A stretch of 64,000 nt of DNA, from positions 248,001-312,000 of the forward strand of contig NZ_JBFRGP010000004.1 in NCBI RefSeq assembly GCF_052115385.1, given 5' to 3'. The stretch is from Dyella_D sp052115385 (lineage in GTDB: Bacteria > Pseudomonadota > Gammaproteobacteria > Xanthomonadales > Rhodanobacteraceae). The position numbers were made by a program, and so were the translations under genes. Positions 8,555 through 15,760 of the stretch are shown here, in pieces. Below the pieces are notes generated by a model that ran no database searches, was not told the origin of the DNA, and saw only the letters and a list, made by a program, of their open reading frames with translations. The first letter of the stretch is position 1, and every line of letters begins with the position of its first letter.

Positions 8555-9301
8555 TCAGCGTGCGCCGCCGGCGGCGTAAAGCTTCTCGCCGGTCAGCCAG
8601 TACGAGTCGTCGGAGGCGAGGAACACGGCGATCGAGGCGATGTCATCCGGCTGGCCGATGCGGCCCAGCGGGGTGTGCGCAATCGCTTCCTGGTGGAAGT
8701 CCGAGCCGATAAAGCCGGCGGTAACGGTGCCCTCGGTCTCGACCATGCCGGGATTGAGCGCGTTGACGCGGATCTTGCGCGGGCCCAGTTCGCGCGAAAG
8801 CACGCCGGTGATCGCGTCGACGGCGCCCTTGGTGGCGGTATAGACCGAGCCGCCCGGCGGCACGATGCGGGTGACCAGCGAGCCGATATTGATGATGCTG
8901 CCGCCGTCGTTCATGTGCTTGGCGGCGGCCTGGGTGGTCAGCAGCAGGCCCAGCACGTTCACGTTGAACTGCTTGTGGAAGTGCTCTTCGGTGATCTGCT
9001 CCAGCGGCGAGAACTCGTACACGCCGGAGTTGTTCACCAGGATGTCGAGGCGGCCGAACTCCTTGACCGCGGCGTCTGCGATGGCCTGGGCGTCGGCGGC
9101 CTGGGAGACGTCGCCCTTTACCGCGACAGCCTTGCCGCCGGCCTTGCTGATGGCCTCGACCACGGCGTCGGCGCCGGCCTTGCTGGAAGCGTAGTTGACG
9201 ACGACGGCGGCGCCTTCGGCGGCGAGCGCCTTGGCGATGCCGGCGCCGATGCCCTTGGATGCGCCGGTAACCAGCGCGACTTTGCCTTTGAGCTTGCTCA
9301 T
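8555..9301 (-). CDS. Short-chain dehydrogenase/reductase (FabG-like oxidoreductase)
   Basis: 248 aa classical SDR. It has the NAD(P) motif TGASKGIG (13-20), NNSG (90-93), catalytic Ser141 and the YTATK motif with Tyr154 and Lys158, and the typical LNPGMVETEGT segment. It reduces or oxidises a carbonyl/alcohol with NAD(P)H in the cytosol; the substrate cannot be read from sequence. It is divergent from an ArsR-type regulator 102 bp away with inverted repeats between them. Such SDRs are often called glucose or 3-oxoacyl-ACP reductases, but stand-alone copies like this are rarely FabG itself. Confidence 0.9.
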   Translation of the reverse strand: MSKLKGKVALVTGASKGIGAGIAKALAAEGAAVVVNYASSKAGADAVVEAISKAGGKAVAVKGDVSQAADAQAIADAAVKEFGRLDILVNNSGVYEFSPLEQITEEHFHKQFNVNVLGLLLTTQAAAKHMNDGGSIINIGSLVTRIVPPGGSVYTATKGAVDAITGVLSRELGPRKIRVNALNPGMVETEGTVTAGFIGSDFHQEAIAHTPLGRIGQPDDIASIAVFLASDDSYWLTGEKLYAAGGAR

Positions 9302-9355
9302 GACGGATTTCCTGTCAGGTGATGGAAGGGCGAACTGCCCGGTTCAGTAATTCAA

Positions 9356-9383
9356 TAGTTCGCAACATATGAACTAACGAACT
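9356..9383. promoter_or_regulatory. Candidate operator between SDR and HTH regulator
   Basis: Three half-sites of the core AGTTC/GAACT occur in 28 bp: TAGTTC (9356-9361), GAACTA (9371-9376) and CGAACT (9378-9383). The first pairs perfectly with either of the other two (TAGTTC with GAACTA; AGTTCG with CGAACT). The element is AT-rich and central in the divergent spacer, as expected for an ArsR-type repressor controlling both genes. Confidence 0.6.
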
Positions 9384-9403
9384 GCAAGTCAAGGGCTGGT
9401 AAG

Positions 9404-9790
9404 ATGCCTGGCATGAGACCGCTAGTTCACCCCTCGATCGAAGACGTCACCGTGGAAGGCATCCTCCACGCCTTGGCCGACCCGGTGCGGGTGGCCATCT
9501 ACGCCGGGCTCGCCGCGTCGGAGAAGGGCACGAGCTGCTCGGCCTTCCTGCAGTTGGACGACCGCGAGATCCCGAAGTCCACGCTGTCGCAGCATTTCCG
9601 CGCCTTGCGCGAAGCCGGCCTGATCCGCAGCGAGCGCCATGGCGTGGAGATGCGCAACACCACGCGTTGCACGGAGATCCATCAGCGCTTTCCGGGGCTG
9701 CTGCCGGCGGTGATGGGCGCGTACCAGCAGCAGTTGATGGACCGGATGAAGGCGGCCAGGCGCAGAAGCGGCAAGGCACGCAGCGGTTGA
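9404..9790 (+). CDS. ArsR-type winged-helix transcriptional regulator
   Basis: 128 aa. The core ALADPVRVAIYAGL..., with KSTLSQHFRALREAGLIRSERHGVEMRNTTR, is a typical ArsR winged helix with recognition helix and wing. No metal-binding CVC motif is seen, so it is not an obvious metal sensor. An alternative ATG lies three codons downstream (9413). Divergent from the SDR gene, with inverted repeats in the spacer; autoregulation and repression of the SDR are inferred. Confidence 0.85.
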   Translation: MPGMRPLVHPSIEDVTVEGILHALADPVRVAIYAGLAASEKGTSCSAFLQLDDREIPKSTLSQHFRALREAGLIRSERHGVEMRNTTRCTEIHQRFPGLLPAVMGAYQQQLMDRMKAARRRSGKARSG

Positions 9791-9876
9791 ACGCTAAAGA
9801 ATCTGACAGCGCGCGTTGTCGCCAACGGGCCCAATGAACACACCCGGACGTCGGGTGCCATCAACGAGCCAAAGCC

Positions 9877-10026
9877 ATGTCTGAGAAAACCTGCGCGGCC
9901 TGCGACTGCGAACTGGATGCCAGTGCGATCCAGGTGAAGATCGGCGGGAAGACCGTCGAGGTGTGCTGCGAGGAATGCGCGGAGAAGCTGCGGGAAGCGC
10001 ATGCTTCGGCCGCTTCCAGCCGCTGA
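9877..10026 (+). CDS. Small Cys-rich (zinc-ribbon/TRASH-like) protein, 49 aa
   Basis: Short gene MSEKTCAACDCELDASA... with CAAC near the N-terminus and VCCEEC near residue 30. The two Cys clusters resemble a compact treble-clef or TRASH-type metal-binding module. Stop TGA is at 10024-10026. A canonical terminator follows directly, supporting a real transcription unit. Function unknown; metal binding is inferred from the Cys spacing. Confidence 0.7.
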   Translation: MSEKTCAACDCELDASAIQVKIGGKTVEVCCEECAEKLREAHASAASSR

Positions 10027-10047
10027 GCAGCATTGAAACCGGAAACC

Positions 10048-10073
10048 GGGCCGCTCCAGAGGGCGGCCCTTTT
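10048..10073 (+). terminator. Rho-independent terminator after the small Cys-rich gene
   Basis: Stem GGGCCGC / GCGGCCC with an 8-nt loop, followed by TTTT at 10070-10073, 22 nt past the stop codon. Also placed to separate this unit from the convergent AraC gene. Confidence 0.75.
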
Positions 10074-10087
10074 CGTTGGTAGCGAGC

Positions 10088-10912
10088 TCAGGTCGACTGC
10101 TTGAACGCACTCGGCGTACGGCTGTAGGCCTGGCGGAATGCGTTGGCGAAATGGCTATGGCTGGAGAAGCCCAGATCCGCGGCGAGCGCGGAAAGATCTT
10201 CGCTGTGCGGCACCATGTCGAGCGCGCGCGCCAGGCGCAGATGCAAGTGGTAGCGATACAGCGGCACGCCTTCCACCTGGCGGAATACCTGGGTGAGATA
10301 CACCGGCGAGCAACCGATCTCGGTGCCGATATCGGCGAGAGTCCAGCGCCGCGACAGGTCGCTGGCCAGCAGCACTTTCACGCGATCGGCCAGACGCCGC
10401 CGCGCGTGCGTGGCGGCCGGTTCGCGCGCGCTGCGCGGCCCGAGGCTGCGGCCGATCAAGGTGAGCAGCAGTGCTTCCGCTTCGAGCGGTTCGATGCCGT
10501 CGCGTTCGAGGTTATGGCGCAGCAGGGCGACCAGGGCTTGCGCGCGCGGATCGATCGGTTGCGATTGCCGGTTGAAACCGACCTTGTCGCCGCCCTGGCG
10601 CAGCAAGCTGCGCGGCGCCAGTTCCTCCAGCATCGCATCGGGCACTTCCACCGAGAGGCAGGCGTCGCCGCCGTTCACCGGATGGCTGACCTGGTAGGCC
10701 TCGCCCGCGTTGAAGAACAGCATGTGGTTGGCATCGGCGACGGACTGGTCGCTGCCGACATGGCGCACGTAGACGCCGCGATAGGGGAACACCAGGTTGG
10801 TCGAGCTGGCGCATTCTTCCGCGCTGCGATGCCGGCAGGCACCGTCGCAGCGCACGTTGCGCAAGGCGACGGTGTCGGTGCTCAGCCAGCGGTCGACGTG
10901 GAAGGCGGACAT
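10088..10912 (-). CDS. AraC family transcriptional regulator
   Basis: 274 aa. The N-terminal cupin-like region (NLVFPYRGVYVRHVG, MLFFNAGEAYQVSHPV) is followed by a C-terminal double HTH: WTLADIGTEIGCSPVYLTQVFRQVEGVPLYRYHLHLRLARAL and DLSALAADLGFSSHSHFANAFRQAYSRTPSAFK. The domain layout is similar to the AraC at 6352. It lies just downstream of, and on the same strand as, the four-gene DUF4331 operon, but a 63-nt gap holding a tandem duplication separates them. Target unknown. Confidence 0.88.
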   Translation of the reverse strand: MSAFHVDRWLSTDTVALRNVRCDGACRHRSAEECASSTNLVFPYRGVYVRHVGSDQSVADANHMLFFNAGEAYQVSHPVNGGDACLSVEVPDAMLEELAPRSLLRQGGDKVGFNRQSQPIDPRAQALVALLRHNLERDGIEPLEAEALLLTLIGRSLGPRSAREPAATHARRRLADRVKVLLASDLSRRWTLADIGTEIGCSPVYLTQVFRQVEGVPLYRYHLHLRLARALDMVPHSEDLSALAADLGFSSHSHFANAFRQAYSRTPSAFKQST

Positions 10913-10933
10913 GTTGCGCAGGATAGCTTGATC

Positions 10934-10983
10934 GGGCCAGGGAAGTGGTTCAGGGAAGTGGGCCAGGGAAGTGGTTCAGGGAA
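10934..10983. repeat. 26-bp tandem duplication at the end of the DUF4198 gene
   Basis: The unit that starts GGGCCAGGGAAGTGGTTCAG at 10934 repeats at 10960, with 24 of 26 bases retained before it runs into the DUF4198 coding end. The stop codon of that gene (10976-10978) lies in the second copy. Looks like a local slippage duplication. Confidence 0.8.
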
Positions 10984-11797
10984 AGCCGAAAGCCAGGCTC
11001 GAGAACGCGGTTTCGAAGTCGACGTCTTCGCTGGCTGGCAACGGGCGGGTCCAGATCACATTGAGCAGCCAGCTGCCCTCCGCCGGTACCTTGAAGACGG
11101 CGCGGCCGGCTGCGTCGGTACGCTGGGTTTCGACGGGGCTTTCGTCGTGTTCCAGGCGGGTCAGCTTGACCAGGCCACCGGGCAGGGGCTGGCCGAGGTA
11201 AAGCACCTGGATGGGCAGTTCATCCACGTGCGGCAAGGCGTAAGGGTTGCGCTCGGGGACGATTTCCAGGGTCAGGCCGAGTGGGCGGGTGACCGTGTCG
11301 GCAGCGGCTGTGCCGGGCGGGCCGACCTGCACCAGCGTCTTGGCATGGCGGCCGTAGCGCTCGGCGCCGTCGCGGTCCATGCGATGGGTTCGTTCGCGCT
11401 CGGCCAGCGCCGGGGTGAGTCCTTCGGCGTGCAGGTAGTCGTTGAAGCGAATGGCGGGTAGGGAAGTCATCGCGCGGTTGTCGGTTTCCAGTACCAGCAG
11501 ATGGGTGCCGGGCGTGGTGAACTGCACGTCGGCATCTGCATCGGCGACGCCGGCGTGCAGGCGGGAATGCAGGTCGGTGGCCGTGCCGTCCGGAGCTATG
11601 TCTTCGAAGCGCGTGATGCGCCGCGCCGGTATCGGCGAGCGCTGCCGGTAGGGGCCGTGCCCCACCTGCAAGGTGAACTGCGCCGTGCCATGCGGCACGA
11701 TCCAGTACGGCGACGGCTGCAGCCAGAAGTCGTGCGCGACTACCGGCGATGCAGCGAGTGCGAGCAAGGCGCAGCCGATCCACATACGCATCTTCAT
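10976..11797 (-). CDS. DUF4198 periplasmic protein (putative metal-transport accessory)
   Basis: 273 aa with a signal peptide (MKMRMWIGCALLALAASPVVA) and mature start HDFWLQPSPY. The HDFWL opening, GTAQFTLQVGHG and the C-terminal Ig-like sandwich (GRAVFKVPAEGSWLLNV) match DUF4198, whose NikK-type members are periplasmic partners of nickel/cobalt transporters. Its ATG overlaps the stop of the preceding gene by 4 nt (ATGA), so it is translationally coupled as the last gene of the operon. The mature N-terminal His could bind metal, by analogy. Confidence 0.82.
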   Translation of the reverse strand: MKMRMWIGCALLALAASPVVAHDFWLQPSPYWIVPHGTAQFTLQVGHGPYRQRSPIPARRITRFEDIAPDGTATDLHSRLHAGVADADADVQFTTPGTHLLVLETDNRAMTSLPAIRFNDYLHAEGLTPALAERERTHRMDRDGAERYGRHAKTLVQVGPPGTAAADTVTRPLGLTLEIVPERNPYALPHVDELPIQVLYLGQPLPGGLVKLTRLEHDESPVETQRTDAAGRAVFKVPAEGSWLLNVIWTRPLPASEDVDFETAFSSLAFGFP

Positions 11798-12279
11798 TCG
11801 AGATGATCCGGCAGATAGCCCGGAGTGACGGGCAAGTAAGGCAGTGCGGCGGCGAGCACCGCGATGGCGATCAGCCAGCTCGATATCACCTTGGCGGCGA
11901 TCGGCAGGCGCCAGCGCACGGCCAACGCGGCGGGAACCAGCGCGAGCATGCAAAGCCAGGCGGCGGGAAGATGGAGCCAGCGTCCTTCGAAGGCGATCAT
12001 CGCGCCGCTCCATGCGCCAGCGTCGATGGCCAGCAGCAGGGCAAGCGGTGACGGGAGTCCGCTACGCAGGTGCACCGTTGCGGCGCAAGCGATCACGCTG
12101 AGCCAGCCGCAGAGAAACACCAGATCGATCGCCGCACGCGGCAACTTCAGCGCAAAACCAAGCATGGCCGATAGCGCAACCAGGCCGACACATGCCAACC
12201 ACACGCGCCGCGGCGCAAATGCCAACGCCAGGCCGAACGCGGCGCACAGCAACATTGCTGCGGGCACGCCGCCTCTCAT
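11794..12279 (-). CDS. Small integral membrane protein of the DUF4331-HupE operon
   Basis: 161 aa, almost wholly hydrophobic, with about five predicted helices (e.g. AAMLLCAAFGLALAFA, AAIDLVFLCGWLSVIACAA, LIAIAVLAAALPYLPV). No family recognised. It overlaps HupE upstream and DUF4198 downstream by 4 nt each, so it is probably a membrane component of the same system. It could be an accessory subunit of the HupE permease; this is inference from gene order. Confidence 0.75.
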   Translation of the reverse strand: MRGGVPAAMLLCAAFGLALAFAPRRVWLACVGLVALSAMLGFALKLPRAAIDLVFLCGWLSVIACAATVHLRSGLPSPLALLLAIDAGAWSGAMIAFEGRWLHLPAAWLCMLALVPAALAVRWRLPIAAKVISSWLIAIAVLAAALPYLPVTPGYLPDHLE

Positions 12280-12875
12280 GACAGCGCCTTCAACAGGAAC
12301 CACAGGCCGGTCACGCCGATCGAGGCGCCCAATCCCCGCGCTACCAGCTTGCCGGCCGGCCGCGCGCACAGCAGGCCCAATCCAATGCCCGCTACATGCA
12401 ACGACCCCGTGGCCAGCACGAAACCACTGCTATAGCCCACCGGATCGGCCGCCGCGGGCAATTCGCGGCCATGTGCGTAACCATGGAACAGCGCGAACAA
12501 GGCCACTACCGCAACCGCTGCCCATGTCGGCGCACGCCACGCCAGCGCGATGCATGCACCGAGCACCAGCACCGATAGCGCGATGCCGCTTTCCACCGAC
12601 GGCAGCGTGGCGCCGAACATGCCGAGCATCGCGCCGCCGACCATCATCGCGGGGAACACCACCGGCAATACGTGCACCAGCGGGCGGCCGAGAAACGCTC
12701 CCCACAAGCCGACCGAGACCATCGCCAACAGATGGTCCGCGCCCGACAGCGGATGGGCGAAGCCGGCGAGAAAGCCGCCGGCCAGGCCCGTGCCCGTATG
12801 TGCATAAGCGGGCAGCGAGAGGCCGCACGCGCAGAGCAAGGCGCCACGCGTGCGGATCGACGGCGAGGAAATCAC
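12276..12875 (-). CDS. HupE/UreJ family metal permease
   Basis: 199 aa with a leader (ALLCACGLSLPAYAHTG) and then the HupE/UreJ signature HPLSGADHLLAMVSVGLWG with its conserved His and Asp, plus FHGYAHGRELP, another His-rich family motif. HupE/UreJ proteins carry Ni2+ (or Co2+) across the inner membrane. The GTG at 12875 overlaps the TGA of the DUF4331 gene (GTGA), and the stop overlaps the next ATG. No hydrogenase or urease genes lie in the window, so the metal's user is unknown. Confidence 0.88.
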   Translation of the reverse strand: MISSPSIRTRGALLCACGLSLPAYAHTGTGLAGGFLAGFAHPLSGADHLLAMVSVGLWGAFLGRPLVHVLPVVFPAMMVGGAMLGMFGATLPSVESGIALSVLVLGACIALAWRAPTWAAVAVVALFALFHGYAHGRELPAAADPVGYSSGFVLATGSLHVAGIGLGLLCARPAGKLVARGLGASIGVTGLWFLLKALS

Positions 12876-14101
12876 TGATAGGCCCCGGCCGTAGCCGCCT
12901 GTCCGTCGGGCGCGGCCAGGAACGGAAAGACGCTGTCCGAATGCTCGCGTTCGTCGCGCGTCAATCCATCGCTGACGCTGTCGGGGGTGCCATCGACCAG
13001 CATCGAGCGATAGACATTGGAGGCGCTGTAGGTCGGCGTGCGTCCTCCGCAATCCTTGGCCAGCGCACGCTCGCCGCCCAGCGCCGCACGTTCCACCGCG
13101 AAGAACTGCGTGCAGATGGCGGAAGCGCTGTTCACCCACAGGCGATCGTCGGCGAGCAGCGATGCGAGCGCGTGATAGCGGCGCGTCGGTGCTGCCTTGG
13201 CGTCCGCCAGCCACTGGTTGCCGCACTTGCCGTCGAAGCCGTCGTACAGGCCCAGGTTGCTGGCGATCTCGTCGACGAACTTCGCCCCATCCGCGGGCGT
13301 CGCCATGTTGTAGGTCTCCTTGAACGCATCGCTGATTTCTTCGGGGGCCAGCGTGCCGAGCAACGCATTGCCGGTGAGCGGGCGTCCGGCGCGATCGATC
13401 TGCCGCGTCGGCCCCTGCGTGGTAGCCCACACCGCGAGCAGTGGACCGCCCTTGCTCACCACGCCCAGGTCGATGGAGACGACGATGGCCGAGGTGGTCC
13501 AGCCGGCGAGCAGGTTCTTTGCGGGGCCGCCCTGGGTATGGCGCCATTCGTCGGCGACGGCGCGTACGGTAGGCGCGTCGAACGCGGGACAGCCGGCCGC
13601 ATCCACCTTGGCGCCGGCTTCGAGCGCGGCGTGCGCTTTGTCATAGGCGGCGCGGGTGCCCTTGACGTTGTTGAAGAACGGATCGTCGCGCGGGCCGGCA
13701 AAGACGCGGAAGCTGCCATGTGCGCTGGCCAATCCCTTCGGGTCGCCGGGGTTGCCTTGCGCCTGGTCGGCATCGCCTGCGGTGCAGGTCAGGTCGGTGC
13801 CGGAGCGGAAGCGGCAACGCAGAACAGTGCTGGCGGTGGTGTGGCCGAAACGCTTGCCGCTGTCGATATGAAAGACGTAGTCGAGCTTGTCGGAGAAGGT
13901 ATGCCCGACGATATCCATCACCAGGTTGAGGTGCTTACCGTCGGGAGAGGTCCAGGCATAGAGGTCGCCGATATCGGCGCGCGGATCGCCGATCACCGAC
14001 GGCGTGTCGAGGTGGTCCGAGGCCTGGGCCGCGCTGCCGAAGGCCAGATTCAGGGTAAGGCAGGCCAGCGCCTGCAGCCGCCATGCAGCTGTGCGTTTCA
14101 T
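12872..14101 (-). CDS. DUF4331 exported protein, first gene of the HupE operon
   Basis: 409 aa. A signal peptide (LQALACLTLNLAFGSAAQA) is followed by SDHLDTP and DIGDLYAWTSPDGKHLNLVMDI, the DUF4331 hallmark opening. The body contains ADEWRHTQGG and a long C-terminal half with several Cys. The function of DUF4331 is not established. It starts a transcription unit whose next three genes encode a HupE permease, a membrane protein and a DUF4198 protein. ATG 14101 is chosen by signal-peptide position; no Shine-Dalgarno is evident, and a GTG at 14128 is in frame. Confidence 0.85.
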   Translation of the reverse strand: MKRTAAWRLQALACLTLNLAFGSAAQASDHLDTPSVIGDPRADIGDLYAWTSPDGKHLNLVMDIVGHTFSDKLDYVFHIDSGKRFGHTTASTVLRCRFRSGTDLTCTAGDADQAQGNPGDPKGLASAHGSFRVFAGPRDDPFFNNVKGTRAAYDKAHAALEAGAKVDAAGCPAFDAPTVRAVADEWRHTQGGPAKNLLAGWTTSAIVVSIDLGVVSKGGPLLAVWATTQGPTRQIDRAGRPLTGNALLGTLAPEEISDAFKETYNMATPADGAKFVDEIASNLGLYDGFDGKCGNQWLADAKAAPTRRYHALASLLADDRLWVNSASAICTQFFAVERAALGGERALAKDCGGRTPTYSASNVYRSMLVDGTPDSVSDGLTRDEREHSDSVFPFLAAPDGQAATAGAYQ

Positions 14102-14109
14102 CGGGTTGT

Positions 14110-14132
14110 GCTCGTGTGGAGAGGGCACGAGC
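14110..14132 (-). promoter_or_regulatory. Leader hairpin ahead of the DUF4331 operon
   Basis: Inverted repeat GCTCGTG / CACGAGC with a 9-nt loop, ending 8 nt before the chosen ATG. With no clear Shine-Dalgarno nearby, a structured leader could influence initiation. No known riboswitch (including the NiCo class) was recognised here. Confidence 0.3.
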
Positions 14133-14233
14133 AGTAGGCCCGAGATGGGGAAAGCCGGGCTATCAAAATCTTTAGCAAGCCGCTTGCCGGCGCCTGTGCG
14201 GGCCGGCAGGGGCGCGCCAACGCCAAGCGGTGC

Positions 14234-14815
14234 TCAGGCGCGCGTGTAACGCATGATCCAGTTGGTCTCCCAGCTGTGTCCTTGATCCGGCGAGTACGCC
14301 TGCTCCCATTGGCAGGTATCGGCCGCGATGGGGGTGAAGATTCCGCGCACCTTGACCGGCTTGCCCTCGAACATGTCGTCGGAGAGGAAGGTGCCGACGC
14401 CGCCTGCGAAGCGTCCGCTGCCGGCCGCTTCGATCGAGGTCGGCTTGCCGCCGTCCAGGTACCAGTCGGCCCATTGCCCGCTGGCGGCGTCATAGGCGCG
14501 GATGCCCAGGCCGTTGTAAGTCCGGCCGCCACGGCTCGACTCGCTCTCGTTGATGTTGACCAGCCCGCCGAGCATGGCCTGGCAGCGGGAGCTGCCGTCG
14601 AACTCGTCCCAGTCCCGGCTGCCCGCCAGGCGCTTGCGCAGGCGCCGGTGGTGCACGCGCCAGTTGCCGAGGAAGAAGTCGAAGTCGTGCGCGCCTGCGG
14701 CGGTGGCCGCGGCGGCGGGCAGGCTCGTGCCTAGGCCGCCGAATGCAAGCAGGGCGGGCAGGCTGGCCATGGTCCATTGCAGGACCTGGCGGCGGTGGGC
14801 GTCGATCTCGCGCAT
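14234..14815 (-). CDS. Exported single-domain DUF1579-like protein (Tat-type leader)
   Basis: 193 aa. The leader has twin arginines (DAHRRQVLQWTMASLPALLAF), plausible for Tat export. One copy of the domain found twice in the protein at 7231-8337 follows: HDFDFFLGNWRVHHRR, RDWDEFDGSS, a YDAASGQWADWYLDGG element, FEGKPVKVRGIF and SPDQGHSWETNW. Function unknown; a small-ligand-binding beta fold is inferred. Its upstream region carries the same AAGTGGCTATTC motif as its paralog. Confidence 0.75.
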   Translation of the reverse strand: MREIDAHRRQVLQWTMASLPALLAFGGLGTSLPAAAATAAGAHDFDFFLGNWRVHHRRLRKRLAGSRDWDEFDGSSRCQAMLGGLVNINESESSRGGRTYNGLGIRAYDAASGQWADWYLDGGKPTSIEAAGSGRFAGGVGTFLSDDMFEGKPVKVRGIFTPIAADTCQWEQAYSPDQGHSWETNWIMRYTRA

Positions 14816-14891
14816 GCATCACCTCGGCTTGGCTGGGGTGGGTGGGGTGGGACGGGGTGGGCGCAACCATGCGCCGGGTGCGGCGGGGCCG

Positions 14892-14926
14892 GAATAGCCA
14901 CTTGGCAAGCGTTGGCCGGACCACTT
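14892..14926 (-). promoter_or_regulatory. AAGTGGCTATTC motif upstream of the DUF1579-like gene
   Basis: In the gene's direction, AAGTGGCTATTCC lies at 14903-14891, and a second AAGTGG core starts at 14926, 23 nt further upstream. The motif and spacing closely match those ahead of the paralog at 8337 (two copies 24 bp apart). Co-regulation by one AraC-type protein is inferred. Confidence 0.45.
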
Positions 14927-14993
14927 CGGCGGAGGCTATGATCGTTGCGTGGTTCTCGCCTCGCTTCGAATTGTTCGCTATGACTTCAACCCT

Positions 14994-15530
14994 ATGACTT
15001 CGGCGCTACTCGTGATCGACATGCAGCAAGGCCTGTGCACCGGCGCATGGGCCGCGTACGACATCGACCGCGTGCTGCAGCGGGTGAACGGCCTGGTCGA
15101 CCGCGCCCGCGCCGCCGGCGTGCCAGTGGTGCTGATCCAGCACGAAGAGGCCGAAGGCGATCTGGTGCACGACACGGCCGGTTGGCAGCTGGTCGATGGC
15201 TTGCATGCGCAGGCGGACGATCCGCGCGTGCGCAAAGTCACGCCCGATTCCTTCTACGAGACCGAGCTGGGCCAGTTGTTGCAGCAGCGCGGCATCGATC
15301 ATCTGGCGATCTGCGGCCTGCAAAGCGATTTCTGCATCGACACCACCGTGCGGCGTGCGCTTGCGCTCGGCTATCACGTCAGCCTGGCGGAGGATGCGCA
15401 CTCGACGGTGGACAACGAGGTGTTGCCTGCGCAGCGGATCATCGCGCATCACAACTGGGTGCTGGCGCGGCTGCAGACCTTCGGCACGCGGATGGAAGTC
15501 GTGCCGGCGCAAGCCTTGCGCTTTGCATAA
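14994..15530 (+). CDS. Isochorismatase-family cysteine hydrolase
   Basis: 178 aa with a complete catalytic triad: Asp9 (LLVIDMQQ), Lys81 (RVRKVTPDSF) and Cys114 (GLQSDFCIDTT). These enzymes hydrolyse amide or ether-type bonds, e.g. nicotinamide, N-carbamoyl compounds or isochorismate; the exact substrate is not readable. Cytosolic, no signal peptide. ATG 14994 gives the standard N-terminus; an upstream GTG at 14949 would add 15 residues. A second, Cys-less homolog lies at 20950. Confidence 0.88.
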   Translation: MTSALLVIDMQQGLCTGAWAAYDIDRVLQRVNGLVDRARAAGVPVVLIQHEEAEGDLVHDTAGWQLVDGLHAQADDPRVRKVTPDSFYETELGQLLQQRGIDHLAICGLQSDFCIDTTVRRALALGYHVSLAEDAHSTVDNEVLPAQRIIAHHNWVLARLQTFGTRMEVVPAQALRFA

Positions 15531-15603
15531 GACCCATCTGATTTTTCTTATGTGATCTACCCAGCGTTTTCACGCTGCTGAACCTTTGCTCAGCAAGTTG
15601 TTG

Positions 15604-15649
15604 CGCCGCGGAATGACGTAGCGCTGACGCTCGCTCATTCTCCGCGGCG
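15604..15649. other. Bipartite stem-loop upstream of the TonB receptor
   Basis: CGCCGCGG-AATGA (15604-15616) pairs with TCATT-ct-CCGCGGCG (15635-15649), a 13-bp stem interrupted by a 2-nt bulge, with an 18-nt loop. It lies 74 nt past the isochorismatase stop and about 110 nt before the receptor start. A smaller hairpin (CAGCG / CGCTG, 15562-15577) precedes it. Either a 3' element of the upstream gene or part of the receptor leader. Confidence 0.4.
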
Positions 15650-15760
15650 AATCCGGGCACGCGCCATAGAACAGCGGGCATCTCGCGATGACTCGCTGCG
15701 TTGGCGCGTACGCCTGCCGGTGCCATGGGGGGCACTCAATAAAAGAGGGAGGAATGGTTC

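Noticed and set aside
10088..10912. AraC as fifth gene of the DUF4331 operon
   Set aside because: A 63-nt gap containing a tandem duplication separates it from DUF4198, unlike the 4-nt overlaps inside the operon, so common transcription is not supported strongly.
12876..13547. Long HupE reading with a 220-residue upstream extension
   Set aside because: The extension is antisense or out-of-frame text inside the DUF4331 gene; the GTG at 12875 with a 4-nt overlap is the natural start.
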